Below are positions 47,310 to 59,100 of a stretch of 64,000 bases of DNA, piece by piece. The stretch comes from Lytechinus variegatus (Eukaryota > Echinodermata > Echinoidea > Temnopleuroida > Toxopneustidae): contig NC_054752.1 of NCBI RefSeq assembly GCF_018143015.1, positions 1,984,001 through 2,048,000 on the forward strand, given 5' to 3'. A program made the translations under genes and the position numbers. Positions within the stretch are counted from its first letter, which is position 1. Every line of letters starts with the position of its first letter. Below the pieces are notes generated by a model, which did not search any database, had not been told where the DNA came from, and saw nothing but the letters and a program-made list of their open reading frames with translations.

Positions 47310-48285
47310 TAATCACAGAGTTCAATAGCATGTGAATCTTTGTGGTCATTCTACGTCATCATGGTTGAGAGCAACAACTTGATGTCCAAAGAGTTCTCTG
47401 AGGCTATCTCGAATGATGTTGAAAGGGAGCACTGTCCTGAAATAACCAAAGATGCAGGTATACACTCCTCGAACCTGTCTCTCAAAATGTTGGTCCAACT
47501 GTGGAACGATCTCCTCCTTAATCCTTTGCAAGTAGATTCGCCTATTTACACTCCCTTGGAAGGAAAAAGTTCAGGTCAAACATCTTTGCACGCTCAGGCT
47601 ACGATGAAAGTATTTACATGAGCATCCGTATGCCCTTTCATCAAGTTTCCTCAAATAATAATGTTTATAGTAATAGTAATAAAACAAATAATCACAATCA
47701 TGGTATAATATTAAGTTTAATAATAATAATATCATTAATGATAGTAATGATAATAGCACCAATGATGATAATGATAATAACACATTTTATAGAAATAGTC
47801 TTTACTTGATTTGTTACTGGCCCAGTTAAAAGTCACCTGGTGTCAGGAAAGAAATTTAATGCAATTCTAATGTTTCTGTTCAGTTCAAACATGTGTTTAA
47901 GATATTTACTTGGTCCAAGTTAGTGTAGGCCAATAGACTGTATGTTCATATGTTTTGAATGTTTTAAAAGCACGCGTTGGAAACGTTTGATACCCCCACC
48001 CCCCTTAGAGTACAAGTGTACCAGGTTTATGTCATATTTTATTAGAAGAAGCATTTTAATACAGGTGTCATAAATAGCCAATACAGTGCTCTAGCATTGA
48101 TGAATGTTGTTGTACAGATACACAGGAATGTGTCTTTTATTAATAAGAATGTGTTGCTTTTTGCACTCATCTGCTGTTGAAATTCTTTGGATTACTTTAT
48201 AGAAATTGTACAGTTAGTCCTAGTAACGGTAGGGTATATTAGGAGGTTAATTTCAGTAATTAGGAGAGAACCACCTAAGGTAGTA
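47310..48285. other. No gene recognised; AT-rich with a TAA/GAT-rich run
   Basis: 47,340-47,621 is open on both strands but has no domain I recognise. 47,650-47,790 is rich in AATAAT and GATAAT. Confidence 0.35.
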
Positions 48286-48290
48286 TAGAC

Positions 48291-48858
48291 CCGGGGGGCC
48301 ACTTCCATTCACGAGTGGATACCATGCGCGACCATGGGGTCTCGAAAAGCATCCTAAACACGTAATTATCATATTCTGAAAATGCACCCCTTAACAAGTA
48401 TTGGCGTGTGAAACCATACCCTTAACAAGTACTGGAAACAAAACGATACTCTTGGCAAATATTCCCCAAAATGACCCCCTAAACAAGTACAGGAATGTTT
48501 TATTGTTACGGGTCCTTCGGTCGTCGGCTTTACCTTATTTGGTTTACTATGATGACCCCACCTTCTACACCTCGCGCAAATCGGACTCTAAACACTAAAC
48601 ACGAAGTGTTAATTGGGGCAAAAAGGACATCCTTTATGAAACATTTTAATTTTGTTTTATCATCCCTGCAAATTCGACCCTAAACACGTAATTTTCCTAG
48701 CGAAATAGATACCCTTTTTTCATTATTTTTGTGTTTTTGACACCCTTATCACGTTACGTACGTAACGTGCCCTATCGTGAAAAAGACATCCTTTTTACGT
48801 GTTTTTTTTGGTCGCGCATGGTATCCACTCGTCAATGTAAGTGCCCCCCCCCCCCCGG
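48291..48858. mobile_element. 568-bp DNA element with perfect 9-bp target duplication
   Basis: Left end CCGGGGGGCCACTTCCATTC, then GAGTGGATACCATGCGCGAC; right end GTCGCGCATGGTATCCACTC, then GCCCCC(n)GG. AGTATAGAC occurs exactly at 48,282-48,290 and 48,859-48,867. The interior repeats ACCCTAAACACGTAA- and CCCTTAACAAGTA-like phrases every 40-60 bases. A 9-bp duplication suggests Mutator-like or Merlin-like integration; this is not certain. A relative lies at 54,293-54,735. Confidence 0.88.
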
Positions 48859-48869
48859 AGTATAGACTA

Positions 48870-49740
48870 CAGATGTTAGCATAGGCAGTCAAAGTTAAGT
48901 CTGAGGGACTACGTCGGTGACGAAATAACGACCCCAGCTGTCTCCGCCGACATGATTGGTCAAAAGAGATCATCCTTTGGGGGCTCGATCTCGTCCAATA
49001 ATTCGTTGAAGCCACATCTCTCTGATCTGGGGGCTACTCATCGAGGGGGCAACTGCGGAGACTGAGTGGAAGAGACATCGTAAGCTGCCGAGGCTTGGAA
49101 CTGGACTGACAACCAGGGCCTAGTGGGGCATGTCAAGCCAGAAGAGAAGATGGGGGCAAGAGTCAACGATTATTATTAAGTTAAGTTATATTTTGTTATC
49201 GATGTATATTTTCATGTTGTAAGACCATCAAAAGAGAACAACAGAAAGATTGAAGATTTGATTAAATCTTTTAGTAACTGAAATCCTCAGTTTTATGTAT
49301 ACCTTATTTGGTGTCAAGCAGCAGTAGGTAAATAATAAAAAAGTCACTTCCCACGTGACACCTGGTTCATTAAAAATGTAATGGAAACCAGTTAAAATAA
49401 AAGAAAAGAAAGAATGGTCTTACTGGTCCAGCATACGCCAGTTTGATGAAAAATAATTTAACTGGTATTACTACTTTGCTTGAACTGGTATGCATTATGA
49501 TGGAACTGGTTTCCAGTTGATTTTTACTGGTCCAGTTAAAAATCAACTGGCCCAGTAAAACTTACTGGAAACCAGGAAAAAATATTCTGGAAACAAATAA
49601 TACTTTCTTACTGTTTCTTTCTTTCTTGCATAGCGAGTGCAAATGGCAAGTGAATAATCATTACCTGGCAATATATATTTTCTTTTTTTTGTTCCCCCTG
49701 TTCCTTTCTTTTTATAGGGGGAAATGGATTTAAAACACAT
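48870..49740. other. No recognised gene; short repeated ACTGG motifs
   Basis: 49,360-49,575 has many ACTGGT/ACCAGT words (for example ACTGGAAACCAG and TTTTACTGG), probably a decayed inverted-repeat element. The rest is unremarkable. Confidence 0.35.
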
Positions 49741-49745
49741 TTACA

Positions 49746-50026
49746 TACACTGTTTAAAAAAAAACGTGATTTTACAGAAAATAAACAGAAGATTTTGCAG
49801 AAAGCAATAACAGAATCATTCTGTAAATGCATAAAACAGGAATTTTTCTGTAATTTAACAGAACAGGTCTGTTTAAAAAGGGGAAAAGGATGTTTTATTC
49901 AAGGAAATTTGTAAGATTCCATACTCCAAATACCAATTTCTTGTAAGATTACGCAAATCGGTAAGATTATAGGTGTTCTCGAGACTCTGCTGCAGGAACT
50001 TCTTTTATTTTTTTCTAACAGTTTAG
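49746..50026. mobile_element. MITE with TACACTGTTTAAA ends, copy 1
   Basis: Left TACACTGTTTAAAAAAAAA, right TTTTTTCTAACAGTTTAGA. It shares GTAAGATTA and GGTGTTCTCGAGACTCTGCT with 56,230-56,524, where both ends also survive. Confidence 0.7.
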
Positions 50027-50039
50027 ATTAATTCTTATT

Positions 50040-50610
50040 AAAAACTTGGCTCTTATGTATAGTTATATATTTATGTACAATTACCATTTAAATCTCTTGC
50101 CAAATATGTTAAAAATTCTCTTCAACAAAAATGCCTCTTACCATTCATACTTTACGCGTCATTCAGTAGATCTTCACCAATATCCTCCAAAAACTAAACT
50201 TACCCCAAATTCTCTACGTTGTAGAGGAATCAAGCTGTGGAATGATTTAAATAATATTAAACAAAGTAAAACTCTAAATAAGTTTTAAAAACTTCTAGAA
50301 GTTGATTTTTTCTCCCAGTGTAAAAATTCAATAGCACACTGTAGGTTACTATACTTCTTTTTTGTTTGTTTATTTCCCCTATATTATAGCCCATTGTTTC
50401 TTTTTCTTCTTTTTTTAGAATTGTATTTCAATGTTATTTGTTGTTCACTCTTTATGTCCATCTTATATTTACTTGTATTTGATTGTATCATGGTGGTGCC
50501 CCATCCACAAGTTTTTTAATGAAAACTTCCAAGGGCTCCCAATCCCATGTTTTTATCTAATTTGTATAAACCTGTATTTTTATGATTGGTTGAAATAAAT
50601 TTTTAATTGA
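50040..50610 (+). mobile_element. 3' end of a CR1/L2-like LINE
   Basis: The plus strand encodes SYFTRHSVDLHQYPPKTKL then SLRCRGIKLWNDL, followed by SKTLNKF, the usual C-terminus of CR1/Jockey-type reverse transcriptases. A 3' UTR with GGTGCCCCATCCACAAG follows and ends GAAATAAATTTTTAATTG. It is severely 5'-truncated. Confidence 0.8.
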
Positions 50611-51004
50611 AAGAGCTTCAGGTAATTAAAACTAAGTAACAACTAACATAAGAAATAAGAGCTAAAAATAAGAAAAGAATGCATCCATTTGACCGTGGAC
50701 CTATGATCTGACTTTAAATTCGCTCATTTATACACTCATATGAAAGAGTTTGAAATAGTTTCCATCGCTCGAAAACGTACATTTGCACACACACTTTTCA
50801 AGGGGGCCAAAGAATTCCCCAAATTGTTGACTTAAGCCCCGCTTTGATAGACAGTGCCCTGATAGAGGGCGGGTAGAAAAAGGGGGATGGAATCTCTCGA
50901 TGAGGCAATAAAACCTCAGGTGGTAGCCCCCTTGCTCCATCTTAACAGACACCCACTTAAAATCATACCCTAATAAAGTTTCCGTGGTAATGAATGCCCC
51001 CCCC

Positions 51005-51500
51005 CCAAAAAAAAAAAGAGACAGAAGGAGAACTAAAGAAAGGAAAAGGGGAAAATTAAAACAAAGAAGAGGAGAGGGGAAAAAACGAAAGAGGAAAAAA
51101 ATTAAGCAAAAGATAGGAAGGGGGAGGAGAAAGAAAAGGGGGAAATAGAAACTAAGGGAAAGGAAGGAATGGAAGATGGAAAAGAAAAGGAAAAAAAGAA
51201 AATGAGACTCTCGTTATCAAGACGAAAGGAAGATAAGAGAGAGTGAGAAGAGAAAGGGAGAGATAGCGAAAATGGCAAAGGAGAGAGAGAGAAAAGGACA
51301 GGAAAGAGAGAGAAGAGAGGCCGGAACAAAGGGAAAGAAAGTGAGAAGGGAATAGAAAGGGGAGTGAAAGGGAAGAGAAGAAATGAGAGGAAAGCAAAGG
51401 TGGGGAAAAGGGAAGAAAAACGACAAGGGAAGATGATATGAGATAGAAAAAGGAATTCAGGGAAAGGGAGATATGAAATTAAAAGAAAGGAAATATAACG
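51005..51500. repeat. Homopurine-rich tract on the plus strand
   Basis: About 490 bases almost entirely A and G, starting after a C-run. It resembles 16,316-16,735 in composition and length but without clear alignment. Hydrophobic frames on the other strand are artefacts. Confidence 0.75.
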
Positions 51501-51703
51501 TATGGTCACATCCTGGTAAAACAAGCCAAATGATATTTATATACTAGTCCCTCCTTAAAAATAAAGTTTGTAGTAATACAACCTGCAAAAAGCAGTTGTC
51601 ATATCAATCATGCAATCCTATAAGAATATGATGTACATTACCATTACTACCAACATGATAAATGCGATTGAAACTATAAGGGCAAAAAACTGTCAAATGA
51701 TTT

Positions 51704-52780
51704 TATTGTCTCGCCTGCATAGCAGAGTGATACTATCATGACTATAGGCGCCCCATTTCCGATGGTGGCGACGACTAACGGCGTCGTCAACATTGAAATT
51801 TTATCTAAAATGTCATTATAATTTTGAAAGTGCGTAAACCTAATTCATGAAACTTGTAGAAGGGGATAATCAAACACTGAACATCCTGCCTGAGTTTTAA
51901 GTCACATGACCGAGGTCAAAGGTCATTTTGGGTCAATGAACTTGGACCATGATTGGGAATCTATATCGAAATCTTAACCAAGGTTAAGTTTTGAAATGTT
52001 GTCATAACTTAGAAAGTATATAGACCTAGTTCATGAAACTCATACATAAGGGTAACAGTTTACCACTAAACTTCCTGTCTTAGTTTCAGGTCACATGACC
52101 TCGGTCAAAGGTCACTTAGGGTCAACAAATTTTGACCATTTTGGGGTATTTATTCCATTGTCATCATAACTTTGGAAGATTTATGGATTTAGTTCATGAA
52201 ACTTAAGTAACCCTGAATATCCTGTGCGCGTTTCAGGTCACATGACCAAGATCAAAGGTCATTTAAGGTCAGTTAACTTTGGCCGTTTTGGGGGTATTTG
52301 TTGAATTGGCATCAAAACCTAGAAAGTTTATGGATCTGCACATGTAGTTCATCAAGTATGAATGATTGTTTTGCACATGTCTTACATGTGCAACAGGGAA
52401 CCGCGATAGCTCAGTCGGTAGAGCGGGGGATTCGTATTCCGGTGACCCGGGTTCGAATCCCACTTGGTGCGCTAGTGCCCTTTGGTAAGGCATTTGATCC
52501 TCAGTACCAGGTCCTTCGGAGAGGACCTTAAGCCGTCGGTCCTCTGGTTGCTTGCTTACAAGCATTCATGCTTTCTTAGCAATCAGGGAAAAAATCACCA
52601 CAATCCAAATTGTAGGTCACATGATCATGGTCAAAGGTCATGTTGGGTCAATGGACATATTATTTTATTATCATATGAGTATTTTCTCTTGTGAATAATT
52701 ATTCAACATCTGTTATCAAAGCCAGCACTGAAGCGTTACATTTGTCTGATTACCATACCCATTGGAAAATAAAGAGAACA
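51704..52780. repeat. Tandem ~175-bp units with the GGTCACATGACC...GGTCAAAGGTCA core
   Basis: After a head reading TCGCCTGCATAGCAGAGTGA ... CTATAGGCGCC, the unit TCACATGACC(G/T)(A/C)GGTCAAAGGTCA recurs near 51,903, 52,090, 52,240 and 52,617. Each is followed by GGGTCAA and a TTCATGAAACTT block. Similar units are widespread in marine invertebrates as I recall. A SINE interrupts the last unit. Confidence 0.8.
52395..52600 (+). mobile_element. tRNA-derived SINE inserted in the 51.7-kb tandem repeat
   Basis: Box A TAGCTCAGTCGG (52,407-52,418) and box B GGTTCGAATCC (52,450-52,460) are both consensus. The body continues with GGTCCTTCGGAGAGGACC (a hairpin) and CTTGCTTACAAGCATTCATG. No acceptor stem closes around the head, so it is not a working tRNA gene. 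Confidence 0.85.
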
Positions 52781-52789
52781 AAGATAGTT

Positions 52790-53515
52790 TCCTCCTGAGT
52801 GTGTTATAAAACTAACATTTTAACGTTTAAAAAATATTTCATTTGCTTGCACACTAACTTCGAACGCTCGCACTTTTTCCGATTTTGTGCGACTAAATAC
52901 CATGTTCTACTCCCTTAAAATGTGGTCTGCGGTAGCAACCAATGTGAATTTTGAAACCGAATCACAACGAACGACCTAGAAAATGTATAATTGTACCTTT
53001 TTCAAGGTTTGTTTTAGGCTTCTTACCGGGAGATTAAAGGAAGCAGTGGTAATTTTTTTGTTATCACAGTATCATTGACTTTGAGCTTTCAAGGAAGTCT
53101 GTACAATACATTGACATTGTGTATGTCCCTTTTTCCTCCTGACTTTGGATTTGACCCGGTTACTCGGGTCGCGTTGTAACTGAGATGAAGGATATGGCGG
53201 AAGTACCCGTAGCAGTGTTTCTTCAAATTACATCTAATACCCTTTACATAGGCCTTTATATAGATATGAAAATGTTGCACATAATGCTTGTGAATACATG
53301 AAATGCGCCACGAGATTCCGTTTTTTTTTACTAATTAAAAAAAAATAAAGGTAATCGAGCGACGCGGTTTCCCTTTTGCCATTTCCTGAATTTAATAGAA
53401 CATCAAGGAATATTCAGATAGGGGAAAGTCATCATTATGGGGGCGTTTTACACTGAACACACCGAGTCCCCTGGTGTACATGGACTAATATCCCTGTTCA
53501 GAACACTGTGGGTCC
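52790..53515. other. No recognised feature
   Basis: Noncoding sequence of ordinary composition; I see nothing I can name. Confidence 0.35.
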
Positions 53516-53520
53516 TATTC

Positions 53521-53840
53521 TGAAGCTGTGGTTTAATTGGTGATAGCTATGTAGTTGTCACATCAGAGAGTTGTGTGTTCGAATCCCACCAAGGCCTAGC
53601 GTCATTTGGCAAGGCGTCAATCCACACTTTGCCACTCTCACCTAGGTGCTAATTAGGAACCTGTAGGAAACAACCGTCATTTTGGTTGGTTTTGCAAGAA
53701 AGCGCCTAACAGGCTGCCAAAAATTATTTTTAAAAATACATGCATCCAGTAACCGGATAATAATATTGCGAAACGCCTTGAGAAATCGTAGATTGATCAT
53801 GTTGATATAGCGCAATATAAAAACCGATTATTATCGTTAC

Positions 53841-53873
<33 letters not shown>

Positions 53874-53875
53874 CA
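53521..53875 (+). mobile_element. tRNA-derived SINE with (TTA)n tail
   Basis: A box A-like TGGTTTAATTGG (53,529-53,540) and box B GTTCGAATCCC near 53,578 start it; CGCCTTGAGAAATCGTAGAT and ATAGCGCAATATAAAAACCG precede an ATT/TTA run (53,838-53,876). Confidence 0.75.
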
Positions 53876-53984
53876 TTATGATTATTATTATCACTAACAT
53901 TAGATGGGTAAGAAAATTGGCATGCCCACGTATGTGTAAGAAGCCCGAGGAGGGGGGTAGGGGGCACTACATCGATGAATGATG

Positions 53985-54285
53985 AAAATGATAATAATAG
54001 ACAGTTTTTGTATAGCGCAAAACACATTATGAATAATATCTCTATAATATCGCTTCCAAAGGACTTGGAATATTATCACCCCAGCTGTAGCTCAAACAGC
54101 CTTCCAGTGATCAGAACATTTCAAGGAATAATTCCTGCCAGGTACCCATTCACCTCACCTGGGTTTAGTGCAGCACAATGTGGATATATTTCTAGCTGAA
54201 GAAAACTAAGCCATGGCTGGGATTTAATCCCACGACCCTCTGTTTCAAAGTCCGGAGACTAATCCACAGGGACACAACACTCCAC
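53985..54285 (-). mobile_element. SINE with the CCCAGGTGAGGT...ACCTGGCAGGA block
   Basis: On the minus strand a tRNA-like head (GGTCGTGGGATTAAATCCC) leads into CTAAACCCAGGTGAGGTGAA and GGGTACCTGGCAGGAATTAT, then GCGCTATACAAAAAC. It is the same family as 30,835-31,010. Confidence 0.75.
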
Positions 54286-54292
54286 ATTTGGT

Positions 54293-54735
54293 TACCATGC
54301 GCGACCATGGGGTATCGAAAAGCACCCTAAACAAGTATTTTCCATGTTCTGATAATGCACGCCTATTGGCGTGTGAAACCCTACCCTCAACAAGAAGGGG
54401 AAACAAACGTTACCCTTAACAAGTATTCCTTGAAATGGACCCCTAAGCAAGTAGAACGATATCTTAAATTTAATGTCACAGACGTGATCATGGACGTCAG
54501 CTATTGTACCACCCCACACACCTCACTCAAATCGGACCCTAAACACGCGTTATGCTGGGGCAAAAACTGGGGCAAAAACGTATATCACTTATAAAGTATT
54601 TTAGTCTTCCACATACCATTGCAAATCGAACTTTTAACACGCCTTTTCCGGGCGAAATATATACTCATATTATAACTCATTATTTATTGTTTGGACATCC
54701 TTTTACTTTAATATTATCTCCCCCCCCCCTCCTTG
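54293..54735. mobile_element. Truncated copy of the 48,291 element
   Basis: GTTACCATGCGCGACCATGG, AGCACCCTAAACAAGT, ATTGGCGTGTGAAACC and AATCGGACCCTAAACACG follow the order seen at 48,310-48,600. The right terminal repeat and the C/G-run ends are missing. Confidence 0.8.
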
Positions 54736-54842
54736 AATGGCGTGAATAAAAAAAATATATAGAATACAAGTAGATGAAAACGACAACAAAAACATGCATG
54801 CATATACATGTATATTACATATATATGTAAAACGTTTGGTTG

Positions 54843-55620
54843 ATAAAGGGGTTAGGTCCACTTTGGACCATTCGGAGAAAAATCATGTTTTTTTTATTCT
54901 CACTTATTGCAATATTCTTATGTTAAACTAAATTGCCATGTACTACACTATCATGTAAACATATAATTGGGTATAAAATAAGTCTACCAGTCTTCAAATT
55001 TTTGCTATGTATTTTTCTTTTCAAAAATTATCATTGTGGACCTAACCTCTTTTGCAAGCAAAGTGAAATGAATAAATTCTCTTTTGAATAAAATTGTGAT
55101 TTTTCTTCACCACTTTTGTTCCCGTTTAATGGGAATTTCAAATTTCCTTTGGTATCATCAGAGCGACTAAAAATCTATAGGTTTTGTGGCAGAAAACAAT
55201 AAAATTAATGAAAAATTGACCTAGCCCCTTTTGACAAATGAGTTCTTCAGTAGAGTATGGTTGCAAAAGGGTTAGGCCCACTCCAAGAAAATCATTTTTT
55301 TATTCGCCTTATATTGCAATATTCTTATGCCAAACTGAATTTTCATGATACCCTACCATATGAACATAAAATCGGGTATCAAAGAAATCTACCTGTCTTC
55401 ATATATTTTGAAATATTTTTTAAAAAATCATTGTGGACCTAACTCCTTTTTTGAATTGCACCCTTACCCCTTTCGAAAAAAAAAAATCTTTGCCATTTTT
55501 GTTCACTCTGAGAATTTAAACTTTTCTTTGATATCATCTTAAAGAGCTATTAAAAATCTATACATTCAGACAAGGAAAAATGACAAATGGACCTCACCCC
55601 TTTTGCAACTGAGCTCTTCA
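54843..55620. repeat. Two tandem ~400-bp units with GGGTTAGGTCCA / GGACCTAACCCC ends
   Basis: Unit 1 begins AAAGGGGTTAGGTCCACT and unit 2 (55,264) AAAAGGGTTAGGCCCACTCC. Both share TTATTGCAATATTCTTATG, TCATTGTGGACCTAAC and CCCCTTTTG(C/A)AA near their ends. Start and end of each unit are inverted, so this is either a tandem satellite or two MITEs in a row. Confidence 0.8.
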
Positions 55621-55624
55621 TATA

Positions 55625-56100
55625 TTGGCTGGCGATCATCATCTCGTCAGCAAAAGAAACAATGAACTCTGTTGGTAGGAATCTGCCTGGTAGAAATCTG
55701 ATATATACAAATCCTCGATGGAAAAGTGGAAATGCTGCGCAATAATTAAAAATAAAGTAATAGTTAACAGAAACACTGTTCAGGAAGAATCCCTTTTTTC
55801 ACAAAATATGATTTTTGTATTCATTGGATCTTCTTCAAAATTAGAGTTCAAAAACGGTACCAACGTTTCCTCCACTTATAGTGACAGGAAAGACATGACG
55901 GTAAAACATCCCGGTACATCCTTCTTCCTCTTATGAAATAAACACTTTTCTCAGCGCTCGTATATATATCTAATTGACTCCAACCATCATTCGTCACACT
56001 CACCGTGCCCACATATCATTGTTTTAACTAGTTGCTTCTCGAAGTAAACCAAGTACCATTATAATTTCTTTCGCATTTAGTGAATTTATCCAAAGCAGAG
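55625..56100. other. 5' flank of the SRCR gene
   Basis: Noncoding; no TATA box or upstream exon can be placed with confidence. Confidence 0.3.
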
Positions 56101-56103
56101 GAG

Positions 56104-56170
56104 ATGGCCTGCCAACAGATTATTTTGTCAGCAGGTGTCCTTGTGTGTTTACTTTTACATTTCTGCATGT
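56104..56170 (+). CDS. SRCR gene exon 1: signal peptide
   Basis: ATG follows AGCAGAGGAG. MACQQIILSAGVLVCLLLHF then CM, and the donor T before GTAAGT is strong (phase 1). The split codon completes to Cys23 with the next exon. Confidence 0.85.
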
Positions 56171-59100
56171 GTAAGTATATTGTCATCACAGTTAGGGTAT
56201 ATTGTGTTGGTTGTAAGTTTTTTAATAAGCTACACTTTTAGAAAAAAAAACACGAAGATATTACAAAAGATCAATTAAAAAATAGATTTTATAGAATTAA
56301 ATAATCAATTCATTTTGCAAATTGTTGCAACAGAAAAGATTTTCTACAAATGTTCTACATTTTTACAGAACAGTTCTGTTTTCAACGGGGGGGGGGAGTT
56401 GCAATAAATTTGTATAGTTACACACACCAATGCTTTTAAGGTTACACAGTGCAGTAAGATTACAGGTATTCTCGAGACTCTGCTGCTGGATTTTTTTTTA
56501 AAAAGAAATTGTTTAACAGTGTAGATCCTACCTGCAAGGCTTTAAAGGGAAAGTTAAGCCTGGTAATGAGTTGGTTTAATAAAAACAGAGTGGTCAGAAA
56601 CAAATATTGTTCAAGGTTTCTTGAAAATTCTCCGAAGAATACATGATGTCATGGAATTGTTTTAATTTGTGACGTCATACAGTGTGCAACCAGCTCTCCC
56701 ATGTCATGTATATTCCATACATTCCACATTTTTTTAACCTTTCGGAACATGAAAGTAATAAAAGGGGCATATGAAATGACGTGTCTGAATATATGTAATA
56801 CATGTATACAGTGGCGTACCTACCATTTTCCAGGGGGAGCAAATTCGTTCGCCAAAAAATTTGACAAGCAAAAAAAATGGTCTTCGCGTTCAAAGAGGAG
56901 GGGGAGGCTCGTCAGGGATCAGTTGTGTCTCGTCAGGGGGGGGGGGCAGTCTGCCCCCTGTCCTCCCCCTTCCTTAGGTACGCCAATGCATGTATATACA
57001 CCATGTACACAAGACAAATGAAGTCACTGTCTTATTTTCTTTGAGAAAATGGCTTTTTGTGGAAGTGATATTTAATATACATGGAGGAGTTTTCATAAGA
57101 CCTTCACCAATATTTATCTCCGATTTTATGATTTTATTAACACCAACTTATATTAGGGTAAACCCCCTTTAATTTACATGGAAGCACTCATGCCGAATGA
57201 TATTATACATTTAGGATATACATTTAAGTGCAACTTTTGAAAAGTAGACCGAGTTTAATGCAGTCGTGAGCATTTCGTTTCAATATGTTTTGGTTTCATG
57301 TTTGGTATCAATAGAAAAAAACTTATTTTATAATGCAAATATATAGAAATACATAATACATTTTTTAATCATAAGCACATCATAACAAGATACTTTCTGT
57401 TTACATTGTTTTAGTGGGATGATCGATAATAGATAAATTATAAAGTATTTATTATTTAGAATGTATATTTCATTCAAGCATGGACCTAATACGGTCCGTA
57501 ATAGGTCCATGATTCAAGTAGGCATGGTAGGGGGAATCGCATAAAATCATGTTAAAGGGTTATTTGTAACCAAAATTTCTTTCATGTCAGCAGGAACCTG
57601 CACTAGAAAATACTTCATGATCATCATAAGTTTTATGTTCTTGGCATTATTCTCATAACTATCATTTATATTTTAAAGAATCACTATTATCATCATTGTT
57701 GATATGTATTTATATGGCGCCACCAATATAGGGATATTCTAGCATAAGAAAAATAAATAATAAGAGAGTTTGGATAAGTTTCAATTGCCAATAAGACTTC
57801 AGTGTAGATATGAAAGCCTCTAATGATTATATGATTGAGGAATCCACACTCAACAAGCCATGCTTTTTAGTGGATCCCTTCATTTCCTCAACATTTATTT
57901 AAATAGTAAAGATGAATAAAATAAATTATATGCAAAATGCTTTATCATGAATAGTCTACAGTTATTTATCTAGTTCATTGTTAACATCATTATTCATATG
58001 ATTATCATATTGTTTTGTGTCTATTATAAATATTTATCTATCTATGTCATATTGTTTATACTTGTATATTCATTTATATCATTGTAATGATTTCTTTTAC
58101 TGTTAAATTGACTTGAGTTAAAATGAAAAAGAAAACTGAATTCGTAAATGAGAAATTATTCCAATGAGAAGGTGCTGCGACAAAGAAAACTCGCTCACCA
58201 TAGGCTCCATGTGTTTTGGGAGCTTTAACAAGAAGATAGTGTGATGATCTCAGGCTACGAGCTGGTGTATAAAGCATGAAAACTGACAAGGCTTGTAAAT
58301 ATTTTCGTCCCATACCATTTAAAACTTTCCAAGTGAAAAAAAATATTTCAAATTCTATACACTTCAGGATTGGCAACCGATGTAACTTTTGGAGAATTTT
58401 AGAAATTTGTTGATATTGTGGCGTTTCAGTCAGAACCCTGGCAGCTGCATGTATTCTGAGCACATTGAAGTTTATTGACATTACGTAAGTTTATGTTAAA
58501 AAGAAGAGCATTCCAAATATCTAAATGATATACATGTATTACAAATGAGCGTATAAGCATAGCAGCAGATTTATGTTCAAGGACTTTCCTAATTTTTGAC
58601 AAATATTTCTTAATTGTTTATTGTCATGAAGGACATATCGTGTTAATGGTATATTATCGACCGACTAGCTTTGGTAAATCTATGCGCATTACATATGTAT
58701 TATGCTAATATACTTTTTGCTTCTAAAACTGTAAAATATGAAGTGTTAGCACTTACAGTGCTTGTATAGTGACTGCACTACGAGTCCTAATTCAAATTTT
58801 AACTAGAAAATCAGCACTCGTATAGTGCAGTCACTATACAAGCACTGTGAGTGCTAAATTATCACTTCATTTTTACAGTGTATTTGATATCGCGATAACA
58901 ACTTTATGTTTCTACTATTTTGTTTTAATTTTGATATTTTGGGGGAATATTCTTATTTTCTATGTATTTCATAAGAGCAGGCAGCAATCTTATTTTAGAT
59001 TTATGGTTTAAGATTTATGTTATGTTTGTTTATGATTACACCATTTTATACACGCCTATGGGAGATCTTTGATATTGTTACACTGTAAAAATGAAGTGCT

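Noticed and set aside
52399-52472. A tRNA gene with consensus box A and box B
   Set aside because: No acceptor stem closes and a SINE body follows; the same applies to 27,060-27,170, 30,423-30,500 and 53,521-53,600.
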